A stretch of 42,207 bases of DNA from Chromera velia. Its lineage: Eukaryota; Sar; Chromeraceae. The notes beneath the pieces were generated by a model, which did no database searches, was not told the DNA's origin, and saw only the letters and a program-made list of their open reading frames with translations. The stretch covers positions 1 to 42,207 of the forward strand of contig JAHBMJ010000270.1 of NCBI GenBank assembly GCA_018398765.1, written 5' to 3'. This document shows, in pieces, positions 9,074-18,684 of the stretch. Position 1 is the first letter of the stretch. Each line of letters starts with the position of its first letter. Both the position numbers and the translations under genes were made by a program.

Positions 9074-12000
9074 TATGCTGCCATGACAAGAAGGCGAAGG
9101 CACAGCAGCAGTCCCCTTCATCTTCCTCATCCAACCCTCGAGGCAGGGGGCGTCCACAGGCGTACAGAGGACGGGGAGGGATGCAGGCAGCGCGTGGAGG
9201 TGGCCCCGGTCGATACGACGGAAAAGCGGCATACGTTGCTGACGAGTGGAAAGGTCAAGGGCACTTACCTGACCACAATGAGGTCAGCAGATTTGGGAGG
9301 CAGAATGCCCTGACTGGGAAAGCATCTCAGAAAGCAGGCCACCTTTCTGAATATTTTCGACAGCATATGTGTATGACTGTTCTTCCTTTCTCATCTCTTT
9401 TCTCTCTCCCTTTGCAACATTCTCAGGATGCGGAGGGAGGGATCATCAAACAACAACAGGGCACCACGTTTCAGTTCCGCGACGGGGCACCAAAGCCCTG
9501 GTTCATGACGGAAACGCACAAGGCGTACGTGGTTCCAGAGCATGAGATCGAGAGGAAGCCACCCGATCCCCCAAAACAAGTTCAGTCAATGGTCAGTCAA
9601 GTCGATCCGCCAGGCCGCTTGTCTGTATGGATGCACATAGACTCGTGTACGACTGCACCTCTCGGCTGGGAGAAAGAGCTTGGGGGGATGGTAGTCTGGA
9701 GTGAGCCGTGTGAAGGTTCATTCAGGGTGGCTCTACAAAAATCCCCAAAGAAAATTCAGGTCTCTCGTCTCGTATGCATTGCCCAAAAGAATCGAGTGAG
9801 AGGGAAAGGATGGAAGGTTCTGCTCCTGTGGGTGTATCTGACCGAAGACCCAGTCCCCTATCTGATGCAGGAAGATTATGAGGAGGGGGAAACCCTCCTC
9901 CGGCATGAGGGAAAGGACTCCTACGTGATTGTGCGAGACGCGAGGGGTTTTCTCGTTGAGGTGATAGTTGAGAATCCTAAGGGAGACGCCACCTCCAACC
10001 TTCCATTCACAACCACATTCATTCCCACAGCAGACGAAGTCAAAAAAACAATGCAGAAGACTGGGGGGGCATGGGCAATCAGAGAGAGAACAATCGATTT
10101 TGAGGAACTGAGGGCACACCACAGACGATTCAGACACGTCGGTCGAGATAAACTAGAGCCCACACTGGCAAGCAGGGGGATGCACGCAAGGACTGAAGAC
10201 TGGAAAAGGCTTGAGACAGAGTGCCGGCTGTGCCCCCTCAAAAACGCAACCATTCCCACTCTAGCCCCTGTCCCCACCCAACATGAGGATACGGGTGGGC
10301 CCTTCCAAATCATGCAACTCGATCACTGGTTCCCAAATGATGATGAGGTCAACGGGCCTCACGCATGCTGCCTGAGTGTACTAGATGAGTACAACGGCAT
10401 GGATCTCGACTATCCCCTCAGATCCCGTAACCACTCTGTTGATAGAGTGCGTGACCACATTGAGTTTGTGGAGTCGTTTGGGGATGTTCAATTCCAGAAG
10501 GAAGGTCCGAAAGCCATAGCAGGCAGAATCCGATGTGACAAGGCATCCGAATTTCGTGGAGGACCACTAGGAGATTTTGTTGAACGCAAAGGCATGACGT
10601 TCCTCGATAACCCTGCAGGAGAAAAGGGGCCACTCGGGTTTGTGGAAGGAAAGAACCGCCACAGAAGAACCGAGCTAGCAGCCCTCAGAGCCGAATGGAA
10701 ACGTCGGTTCGGTTCATGCCCCAAATCCCTCTGGGGCCATCAAGCCAGGGGGGTGGCACTAACACGTGCAAAACTCTACAGCAAAGTCCTCAGGACGAGT
10801 CAGTGGGAGAAGGCATTTGGCGTCCCTCCTCCCTTCCGATTCCTCATTGGAGATGTCGGTGTGTTGAGGACAGCAGAGAGTGGCATTGAACTAGCAGGGA
10901 GTGAGGTGGTGTGGCTGTATGAAAAGAACAAAAGCACCGCCGTCGTAACCCGAAAACAACCGAACAGAGATGTCTGGGACATCCTCAAAACCCACCCTCA
11001 ATACGTCAAACCAGTGAAGCGCGGGGTCGTGTCCTGTTGGGGGGGTCCTGATTGGGCGCCAGACAGCGTGGAGATGCCACCACACCCCCTATCCATTACA
11101 GATAACTCATCTGATGCCCCTCCCTCCCACCCTCTGCACGGGGCTGCTGCCAGTCCTGCCGGAGGTAACAATGGAAATGAAGGAGTGCAGGCGATTGGGG
11201 GGGGGGATTTCCCTGAAGAGCACGGCACAAACGTTCCTGCCGATGCTCACGACCGATTCACTGGCATCCGTATTCGCGGACCCGACAACAAACTCACTCC
11301 TCTTGTCATCACCGGAAAGTCTCGCAAGAGCACCCATGTGACTTCCAAAATCCAGCAGCAACCAGATGGTAAGTGGAAGTTTGCAGGCCTGTCTGACACG
11401 ACTGTCCGCAAGACGGACGTCCTCCGGTACTTCGAGTTTGCTGGAGGACATTTGCCTCCTGCCATTGAGGCAGAAATCTCATCCCCTCCCTCTGCACAGG
11501 TGGGGGGGTGTGAGCAAGAGGCACCAGCACAGAGGGAGGAAGAGGCCGAATCCGGAGATCAAGCAGAGGGGGGTGAAGTTCAAGGTGCGGGGGGTGGAGA
11601 CAACAGTGATGACAACGATTTTCTTTTTGGAGAGAATCATCTTACACCTGATGCTCTGACTGGTGGGCAGTTGGGTGAAGAGAGAAGGAACAGGGAGGCA
11701 GAGCAGGAAGAGATGAGGGACAATGGAGAGAGATCTAGTGGGGAACCTCCCGGGTTTGACCTGGGTGAACAACCTCCCGCTCAGAACGTCTTCTTCCTTG
11801 CCCCTACCTATGACTGCTTCTACCTGGGCCCCGACCCTGAGCACCCACTCACGGTCCCCGATGACTTCAAGCAGGGATCCACCCAGACTCCTGCACTCCC
11901 GGAGGAGGTCGCAAAGGGGGACTTCGATGTCGCGTGCCGAGACGAGTGGTTGAAGAACATTGTAGGTAAGGGGGTTCTGGGCAGGGTAGTCGATAGGAAG

Positions 12001-13704
12001 GAAGTTGACTCTGTCATGCGAATGGGCTGGAGGCTGACATGGAAAGAAAAGGAAGCCCAGCAGGCAGAGAAAGAGAAGGAAGAGAACAGACAGGAAGAAG
12101 AGAAGGCAGCACAATCAAGACAGACCATGGGCAAGGGTGACAGGCTGCAGTGCGATAGAGAGGGGGAACAGCCCCAGAAGTACAAGGGCAGGAAAGGAAG
12201 GATAAAAAGAACTGGAGATGAGAACGAAGGAAGGCAGAGGCAGGGAATCAACAGAAAGCCGAAAGCGAGGTGCTTTGGTAAGGGTTTCACGGACAAGAAG
12301 GCGGTCGATACTTATGTTGGCACACCTTCTGTCTGGGCCATTCTGATCTTTGCTATCTTCTCTTTGACTTTCTCTCTGAATCTGTTCGCCGGAGACATCT
12401 CTGGTGCATTCCTTACAGCCCCTGACAGAAACGAGAAACGCGCAGCCGTCATCATCCCTGATTGGCTACCTGAAATCCCAGATACAAACCCTTATGACGA
12501 CATCAATGATGAAGACTATGCAGAGCTGCGCAGAGCCGCCCTGGCCATCAAGCCGAGGGAGTTGCGGTTGATTGAGAAGGGCCTCTATGGAATGCCCTGC
12601 TCAGGAAACATATTCGACAAGAGCCTTGCCGAAGTGCAGGGACAGGCAGGCTACAAACGCGTAGAAACGGGGGTTGCGATCAAGGTAGGAGAATCTGGAC
12701 AGCCTGCTGATGGTGTTCAGATCAACTGGATTGACGACGTGTTTGGGGGAAGGAAAGGAAAAAAGGAGATGGAGGGAGAGATCGAGTTTCTGAAGACAAA
12801 GTTCGATTGGGGGCACCTGCGGGAGCTCTCCCCTCAGTCATCAATCAAATATGCAGGTATGGACTTTATGTTCTCCCATAGCACAGCCGAAATCTCCCAA
12901 GACTTCTACTGCAGAGGGGTGAACACGGATGCCATATGGAGGGTTTTGGGGGAGAAAAGAAAAGGGGGAGAAGTCAGAGCAGCCGACCTTGAACCTACAA
13001 CGGAGAAAAAGAAGGAAGGAAGGTTGGAACCCCTGATGAGAAGCATCAACGGAGTCCTTCACTGGATGGTGAGGATGCGATCGAACAGACGGGTATGGGC
13101 TGATGTGTTGAGCTGTCACTCCACACGGCCTTGCAGATGGATTGTGCGGGCAGGCATCAGAGTAATGGAAATGCTCAAAGAAAAGAAAGAGCCCCTCCGT
13201 ATGAGAGCACTGAACCGTCTGAAGAGAATGATGCTAACGATCATGCCTGACTCCGCCTATTCCCGCAAGACCTACAGCGGGAGGCTGGGTTGGCTGATTT
13301 TCCTCGTAGAGGAAGACTGGATACCCAAGAAGGCGTTAGAGCTGGTGAATCCATGGGAGAATTGTATAAGCTGGCACACAGAGAAACACAATCACAAGCA
13401 TGAGAGCAGCATAGCAGCTGAAGCCACCGCATTCGAAAGTGTGGTCAAACATCTCCCACGCATCAAATCCCTGTCAACACAGATGTGGGGGACCGAACCA
13501 CTAGTCATTTTCTTTACCGATTGTAACCCCCTGTTTGAACAGTTGAGGTTGGGGGTCGCAGTAGACGGAACATCCCAAGGGATGCTGGACTTCGTGATCC
13601 AAGAACTGGGCAGGACCGGGAGGAAAGTGATGTGGTGTAGGCGCCAAGTTCAGATGGGTAACGCACTAACAAAACCCTGCTGGCCAGGCAAAGAATTTGC
13701 GTGA
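8998..13704 (+). CDS. pol: Copia Pol polyprotein: protease-like, integrase, reverse transcriptase, RNase H
   Basis: An uninterrupted frame of 1568 codons ends in TGA. The frame opens with GTG at 8998, but the meaningful entry is a -1 shift from gag near 9070, so codons 1-24 are probably not used. Numbering from 8998, domains run in copia order. A protease-like VWMHIDSCTTAPL has D215-S216-C217 instead of the usual DSG/DTG. The GAG-pre-integrase HHCC motif lies at about 373-412 (HHRRFRHVG...CRLC). Integrase has D442, D514 and E550 with exact D-35-E spacing. RVT_2 reverse transcriptase has KARCFGKGF, GDISGAFLTAP (D1133), LYGMPCSGNIF and NWIDDVFGG (D1246-D1247). RNase H has D1418, E1475, D1508 and a QMGNALTKP end. 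A Lys/Glu-rich insertion (about 1015-1088) separates two normally adjacent reverse-transcriptase motifs. The long linker after integrase (about 690-960) is acidic and low-complexity. Confidence 0.95.
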   Translation: MASAQRMPRDVGSLRHLSEDRALHLICCHDKKAKAQQQSPSSSSSNPRGRGRPQAYRGRGGMQAARGGGPGRYDGKAAYVADEWKGQGHLPDHNEVSRFGRQNALTGKASQKAGHLSEYFRQHMCMTVLPFSSLFSLPLQHSQDAEGGIIKQQQGTTFQFRDGAPKPWFMTETHKAYVVPEHEIERKPPDPPKQVQSMVSQVDPPGRLSVWMHIDSCTTAPLGWEKELGGMVVWSEPCEGSFRVALQKSPKKIQVSRLVCIAQKNRVRGKGWKVLLLWVYLTEDPVPYLMQEDYEEGETLLRHEGKDSYVIVRDARGFLVEVIVENPKGDATSNLPFTTTFIPTADEVKKTMQKTGGAWAIRERTIDFEELRAHHRRFRHVGRDKLEPTLASRGMHARTEDWKRLETECRLCPLKNATIPTLAPVPTQHEDTGGPFQIMQLDHWFPNDDEVNGPHACCLSVLDEYNGMDLDYPLRSRNHSVDRVRDHIEFVESFGDVQFQKEGPKAIAGRIRCDKASEFRGGPLGDFVERKGMTFLDNPAGEKGPLGFVEGKNRHRRTELAALRAEWKRRFGSCPKSLWGHQARGVALTRAKLYSKVLRTSQWEKAFGVPPPFRFLIGDVGVLRTAESGIELAGSEVVWLYEKNKSTAVVTRKQPNRDVWDILKTHPQYVKPVKRGVVSCWGGPDWAPDSVEMPPHPLSITDNSSDAPPSHPLHGAAASPAGGNNGNEGVQAIGGGDFPEEHGTNVPADAHDRFTGIRIRGPDNKLTPLVITGKSRKSTHVTSKIQQQPDGKWKFAGLSDTTVRKTDVLRYFEFAGGHLPPAIEAEISSPPSAQVGGCEQEAPAQREEEAESGDQAEGGEVQGAGGGDNSDDNDFLFGENHLTPDALTGGQLGEERRNREAEQEEMRDNGERSSGEPPGFDLGEQPPAQNVFFLAPTYDCFYLGPDPEHPLTVPDDFKQGSTQTPALPEEVAKGDFDVACRDEWLKNIVGKGVLGRVVDRKEVDSVMRMGWRLTWKEKEAQQAEKEKEENRQEEEKAAQSRQTMGKGDRLQCDREGEQPQKYKGRKGRIKRTGDENEGRQRQGINRKPKARCFGKGFTDKKAVDTYVGTPSVWAILIFAIFSLTFSLNLFAGDISGAFLTAPDRNEKRAAVIIPDWLPEIPDTNPYDDINDEDYAELRRAALAIKPRELRLIEKGLYGMPCSGNIFDKSLAEVQGQAGYKRVETGVAIKVGESGQPADGVQINWIDDVFGGRKGKKEMEGEIEFLKTKFDWGHLRELSPQSSIKYAGMDFMFSHSTAEISQDFYCRGVNTDAIWRVLGEKRKGGEVRAADLEPTTEKKKEGRLEPLMRSINGVLHWMVRMRSNRRVWADVLSCHSTRPCRWIVRAGIRVMEMLKEKKEPLRMRALNRLKRMMLTIMPDSAYSRKTYSGRLGWLIFLVEEDWIPKKALELVNPWENCISWHTEKHNHKHESSIAAEATAFESVVKHLPRIKSLSTQMWGTEPLVIFFTDCNPLFEQLRLGVAVDGTSQGMLDFVIQELGRTGRKVMWCRRQVQMGNALTKPCWPGKEFA
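9062..9073 (+). other. Gag-to-Pol -1 frame change inside a CCHC zinc knuckle
   Basis: The gag frame reads CAC TTC ACC TAA. If base 9070 is read twice the frame continues CTA ATA TGC TGC CAT in pol. The joined protein then has C-DI-C-QRTG-H-FTLI-C, an exact CX2CX4HX4C knuckle. No classical slippery heptamer is present, so this could be a programmed shift at a stop codon or a one-base deletion. Confidence 0.6.
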
Positions 13705-13749
13705 AAAGAAGCAAAATAACAGAAACGAACAAGGAAAAGGATTTGAACA

Positions 13750-13768
13750 AGATGGGGGGGTGAGAAAG
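13750..13768 (+). other. Candidate polypurine tract
   Basis: AGATGGGGGGGTGAGAAAG is a 19-base purine-dominated run seven bases upstream of the 3' LTR, the position expected for the plus-strand primer of an LTR element. Confidence 0.6.
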
Positions 13769-13775
13769 ACGCGCA

Positions 13776-14066
13776 GTGGGACCAGCACCGGCCAACCGGC
13801 TCCGCGGCGTAGCGTCCTTCCATTGAGCCAAGACCGAGCGCGTGGACATCTTGCAAATCCATGCATGCAGAATTAAATGCATGTATACAAATGCATGCAT
13901 TGCAGTAATTAAATTCAGATTGAGGAGTCAGATAAAACAAGAGACTGCTGCTCGTATGAAGTTGAGAAAGAGACTCTGTTGACACAACCTCTAGAAATAG
14001 GAGCAACGTAAGAGTGCTGTGTGTGCCTGTGGCCCGAGGGCCGATAGATTATATATAAATCTTTCT
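13776..14066 (+). repeat. 3' LTR of the copia element
   Basis: 291 bp, collinear with 7787-8077. Eight substitutions separate the two, six of them transitions. The element is followed directly by the TCAAAA duplication. Confidence 0.95.
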
Positions 14067-15005
14067 TCAAAAATCCTAAAACAATAAATTTGAATTTTTG
14101 AAGACGTTTTTAGGTGACTGGAAGGTCCTAATAGTAACCTATAGGTCAAATTATACATTTTTTGCATTTGAATCATATCGTCATTTTTTTTTTGTTTTGA
14201 TTATTATTTTTGATTATTGTTTTTAATATCCTACGCCTAGTATAAATTAAAGTGAACTGCTGGTGTAAAAAACCGAACTGCCTCGATCGTGCGTTGCCGC
14301 CGAACGCTAGACGCCTATTTATAGGCTGATGGCGATAGTGTATGATGATAATGATGATAATATTTTTAGTGTAAGGCACGGATCATTTTAATATGGTATC
14401 ACCGTGTTTTTCAGTACTTCGGGACTTTAAGGGGGGGTGGTTCCGTTTTTTGGTACCGATACTTTCGGTACTTTAAAAATTTTGCTTATAACTTTGAAAC
14501 TATAGGCTTTATAATTAACGTTAAAACGACTAGATTTTAGGTTTTTCACACTAAAAATAAATATATAGCTAAAGTAAATGAATGAATGAATGAATGAATG
14601 AAGTTGGCTTTGCTAGCTAGTTTGCTAGAGTGGAGCCGTGCTCCCAGCAGCCCATGTTCATGCAAGAGATCGTCAATCACTCAACTCTAAAGATAAAGCT
14701 AAGCACGAAATCCCCTAAAGTGCTTGCTTGGTGAGCTCACGAGCAGTATACGCATTGGAGGTGGCAATAGAAGACGCAAACAGAAGAAGAAAAGGTCGCG
14801 TTCACACAGAAACAGGCGTACACAGTGAGTAACAAAGATCGCAAACGGCTCTGCATGCTTCATACAGATCGACTTGTAAAACCAAAAGCAGCATCTTCCT
14901 CGCTTCTGTTTCGGCTGTATCCGATCCCTCAATTCCTTCTCTTTGAATCCTTTGCTTCACTTTCTTTCCCTCTACCACTTTGTTTAGTTTGTTTCTTACT
15001 TCTAC
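14067..15005. other. AT-rich non-coding stretch with (TGAA)n
   Basis: About 14067-14560 is AT-rich. A (TGAA)6 microsatellite lies at 14577-14602. The rest may be the 3' untranslated part of the minus-strand LINE fragment that ends at 15006; the microsatellite would then be in the position of a LINE tail. No gene is recognised. Confidence 0.45.
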
Positions 15006-16036
15006 TTAATTGGAGCATACTGAAAGCCGGTGCCAGAGATCATCAATTTTTCTTCCATTTGAACAACCCTCTGCCAGACAAAACACTTCTCCCGGAGAGT
15101 TGGCCCCCCCCGTCAGACCCTTCCAATTTAGTGTTAATGCCTTTAGAAGTGGCTCAATCTTCTCACATAAAGCACTTCTTGGCAGACAAGACCATTCTTT
15201 GAAGATAAAAGAAATAGAGAAGAACGTGAAGAAGACGGAAGAGCTCTCTGTAGTCCTGATAAAGAGGCAGACAGGGGGAAGTTGCCCCTTTCTTCTCTGT
15301 CTCCCCTTTTTATACATTTCATTCCCCAGGCATCCTTAATTTTGGCAAAAACAAATAAATTCCCCTTTGGGGCCCGTCTTTCTGAGCTCCGAACAGGGAG
15401 AGACGTCAAAAAGTCAAGGCCTGCCCATCTGAATAGACCATTGACGGCTCGTCTTTGCTTCTGCCCCGCTGGTCCCTTCCATGAATTCAAAAGAGCCTGA
15501 GGAATACGGAGATGCGAACGGCTAAGTGCAATCCAGAATGAAGCAAAACAAGCATATAAGAGCGCGCGAGTAGACATTAAATTAACAGACAAAAGAGAGG
15601 GTACACGCAAACTCCTGACTGGAAGTCGGACCGCCCATCGAACAAACCAGAGCCGCAAGTTGTCAATCGCCTCCCAGTCCCCCTGTCTTATCGGAAAGCA
15701 CTCCAAGTTATAGAGTGCTACCGGCTCCCAGCACGCCTTCAGCAGTTGTATCTTTCCCCCAAGAGGCAACCCAGACAAACTCGCAGCCAGACCAATCACC
15801 GCCCCCATTGCACGCTCTGCACTGTGTAGGCGTGCTTCAATCGACCAAGTCAAATCCCCTCCCTCAAACAGAAGGCAACGCAAATATTTGTACTAATCAC
15901 ACCAGTCTACTTCCTTCCTTTGGTACAAAATCATGCCGTTACAGTCTTTGCGGTATTCACAAAGGCGCAGGACCTTGGTTTTCTTCAGATTGACATTCAA
16001 CCCCCACTTTCTGCAATACCCCTCCATACTAAAGTA
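15006..16036 (-). pseudogene. LINE (non-LTR) reverse transcriptase C-terminal fragment
   Basis: The minus strand from 16036 reads YCRKWGLNVNLKKTKVLRL, the conserved block after the catalytic motifs of LINE reverse transcriptases, then a TAG, then YKYLRCLLFEGGDLTW, the next conserved block. It continues with helices typical of the thumb/linker (RLHSAERAMGAVIGLA, KIQLLKACWEPVALYNLECF) to a stop at 15143. A different frame over 15317-15006 gives CLAEGC...DDLWHRLSVC, resembling the C-terminal zinc-binding motif, so at least one frameshift separates the parts. The fragment lacks the endonuclease and the catalytic FADD-type motif. At its 5' end it abuts another dispersed repeat at 16037. Confidence 0.8.
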
Positions 16037-16160
16037 GGGCCATGTAAAAATTCATTTGAGTGCCAGTGGCACGCAAGACCCCCCCCCTCCCTAGACCTCG
16101 TCGCTTCGGCACGCAAAATTTTTAAATAAAAAATGAAGTCTGACACTAACTTTATAACCA
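16037..16160 (+). repeat. Dispersed repeat B, copy 1
   Basis: Begins GGGCCATGTAAAAATTCATT, contains a C-rich run, then GACCTCGTCGCTTCGGCACGC, and ends with TGACACTAACT. The same order of blocks occurs at 28126-28250. No terminal inverted repeats or target duplications are evident. Confidence 0.75.
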
Positions 16161-16393
16161 TCTAAATCCACCCATTATTTATACATAAAAACTGATGCAC
16201 TTATCATAAAATGCGATAGATACATGAATGCAATGTCAGTTCACTTTTCAATTAAATAGAGGAGGAAATGTCAAAGGAAATCCTGGATGGGAGCGGGTCC
16301 ATGTCTTTCCATGACAGCATCTGAAGAGGTCGTTTGTTTGACTTTCTGCTCGCAGAGATCGTTAAAATTCCACTAACACTCTCTATTCCCCAC

Positions 16394-16625
16394 CGCGGCC
16401 CATCCACTCGGGAATTTTTGGTACCAGAACTTTAAAACCCCTACCAAATTTTCCCTTTTTTGCCCCCCCCTTGCCAAACTTTCCCACAAAGGCTCGAATA
16501 AGGCAAAAAACACTGCTGAAATCAAAACATCTAACCCATCGAAGGCTGATTTTCTCTAGTCTTCAATACCAAATATTCCCAAGCTGAAGACTCCTTACCA
16601 ATTTTTTCAGAGTGGATGGGCCGCG
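16394..16625. mobile_element. 232-bp MITE, copy 2, with 8-bp target duplication
   Basis: Same length and termini as 7117-7348, differing at 10 positions, all transitions. It is flanked directly by TTCCCCAC on both sides (16386-16393 and 16626-16633). The different duplication proves an independent insertion. Confidence 0.95.
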
Positions 16626-16647
16626 TTCCCCACATCTTTCTGACTGA

Positions 16648-17470
16648 ATCCTCACTCAGTCACTCTCACTCACTCACTCACTTATTTATCCATCTACACT
16701 CATTACACTCACTTGCTCACTTATGTACTGATGCGCCCATCCACTTGCATACTATTGTCAACTCACTCACTCTCCGTTACTCCCTATCTTACTCACTTTA
16801 TTCCCTCACTCACTTCACTTACTCCCCTTCACTCCATTCCACACTCTCCTTCCCTCACTCGCTCACTCACTTCACTTACTTACTCTTTCATTCACTTTCT
16901 TACTCTTTCGTTCACACATTCACTCACTGACTCACTCGTTCTGAATCACTCACTCACTCACCTACTCACTCACTTACTCACTCACTCACTCACTCACTCA
17001 CTTGCCAATTCATACTTATACTCACTCACTTACTCTCAATCTGATTTATTCATTCATCTGTTCACCCAGGCAGCCAGCCACCCACTCACTTACATGTACT
17101 CACATGATCTTGACTCACTCACTCACACTCACTCATCTATACAGTAACTCTTGCATTTATCCATTCTGAATCATGCACACTCATTTATTCAATTACCCAG
17201 TGGCACCCATCATCTCTCTCACTTTCTTTACTCCCTCAGTCTTATTCACACTTTTATTCACTCCCTCACCCAGTGGCATTCACTTATTGACTCCATCACT
17301 CCTAGCACTAACTCAGTCAGTGACACTCACTCAGTCACTTATCCGCTCAATCGCTCTACTTACTCCATTCATTCACTCATGCACTCACTCATCTATTCAC
17401 TCCCAGCACTCACTCATGGAATTTCCATTCACTCACTCTCTCACTAGCTCAGTCGCGGCATTCATTCTTT
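16648..17470 (+). repeat. Degenerate (TCAC)n tract
   Basis: More than 800 bp of TCAC/CACT tetranucleotides with interruptions. It is the complement of the motif of the 5582-5835 array. Open frames across it (Ser/His/Leu/Thr only) are compositional artefacts. Confidence 0.9.
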
Positions 17471-17694
17471 CATTCATCCGTCTATCTATCTATACATCCA
17501 TCTACATGGAATTCAGCAAGCTGAAAAGACACGTCTATTTTATGGAATTCGTCAGGGTTGCTTTTCTTGTTTTTCTCTAGTGCTTTTTATCGCTCGGAGT
17601 CTGTCAGTTTTTTTTTGGGCTGAGGCTTTGGAGCTATATTTGGTTCTCCTCCTTTAATGCTATGCCTTATGCAGAAAGATGAGTGTAGTTTACT

Positions 17695-18684
17695 GTCAGA
17701 TAGAACATATGAAATTCACAGAAAGGGCAGGGCTTCACCGCTCGCACAAGAATGAAGAAAAGTCAAATTCACTTTCAGGTAGAATGCGTAAAATTCACAG
17801 AAAGGGCAGGGCTTCGCCGCTCGCACAAGAATGAAGAAAAGTCAAATTCACTCTCAGGTAGAATACTTAAAATTCATAGAAAGGGCAGGGCTTCGCCGCT
17901 TGCACAAGAATGAAGAAAAGTCAAATTCACTCTTAGGTAGAATGCGTAAAATTCATAAAAAGGGCAGTGCTTCGCCGTTCTCATAAGAATGAAGAAAAGT
18001 CAAATTCACTCTCAAGTAGAATGCGTAAAATTCATAGAAAGGGCAGTGCTTCGCCGTTCTCACAAGAATAAAGAAAGGTCAAATTCACTCTCAGGTAGAA
18101 TGCATGAAATTAACAGAAAGGGCAGGGCTTCGCCATTCTCACAAGAATGGAGAGAGGTCAAATTCACTCTCAGGTAGAATGCGTAAAATTCACAGAAAGG
18201 GCAGTGCTTCGCCGTTCTCACAAGAATGAAGAAAAGTCAAATTCACTCTCAGGTAGAATACGTGAAATTAACAGAAAGGGCAGGGCTTCGCCGTTCTCAT
18301 AAGAATGGAGAGAGGTCAAATTCACTCTCAGGTAGAATGCGTAAAATTCACAGAAGGGGCAGGGCTTCGCCACTCGCACAAGAATGAAGAAAAGTCAAAT
18401 TCACTCTCAGGTAGAATGGCATTGCGTAAAATTCACAGAAAGGGCAGGGCTTCGACGTTTGCAGAAGAATGGAGAGAGGTCAAATTCATTCTCAGGTAGA
18501 ATACGTAAAATTTACAGAAAGGGCAGGGCTTCGCCGTTCTCACAAGAATGAAGAAAAGTCAAATTCACTCTCATGTAGAATGCGTGAAATTCACAGAAAG
18601 GGCAGGGCTTCGCCGTTTGTAGAAGAATGGAGAGAGGTCAAATTCACTCTCAGGTAGAGTGTGTGAAATTCATGAAAAGGGCAG
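17695..18684 (+). repeat. 79-bp tandem array, about 12.5 copies, with dimeric higher-order structure
   Basis: Units are 78-80 bp (one is about 84 bp through a small insertion near 18418). Each contains AAATTCACAGAAAGGGCAG, a CTTCGCCG block and AAGTCAAATTCACTCTCAGG. Two unit types can be told apart: A with AATGAAGAAAAGTC and B with AATGGAGAGAGGTC. The order is A A A A A' B A B A B A B. Because 79 is not a multiple of three, the short frames across it are not genes. Confidence 0.95.

Larger units (their letters stand above)
7787..14066 (+). mobile_element. Complete Ty1/copia LTR retrotransposon
   Basis: A 6280-bp element with two 291-bp LTRs differing at 8 positions. It is flanked by the 6-bp direct repeat TCAAAA (7781-7786 and 14067-14072). 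The internal order is primer-binding site, gag with zinc knuckles, then pol with protease-like region, HHCC and DD35E integrase, reverse transcriptase and RNase H, then a purine tract and the 3' LTR. Integrase before reverse transcriptase defines the copia superfamily. The about 2.7% LTR divergence indicates an old but not ancient insertion. Gag carries three in-frame stops while pol is entirely open. Confidence 0.97.

Noticed and set aside
9371-9426. Possible 56-bp intron in pol (GTATGA...TTCTCAG with pyrimidine tract)
   Set aside because: Removing 56 bases would break the pol frame, which reads through without a stop; the neighbouring donor at 9369 gives 58 bases, also out of frame.
17695-18684. 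CRISPR-like array
   Set aside because: The units are contiguous 79-bp copies without unique spacers, in a eukaryotic genome.
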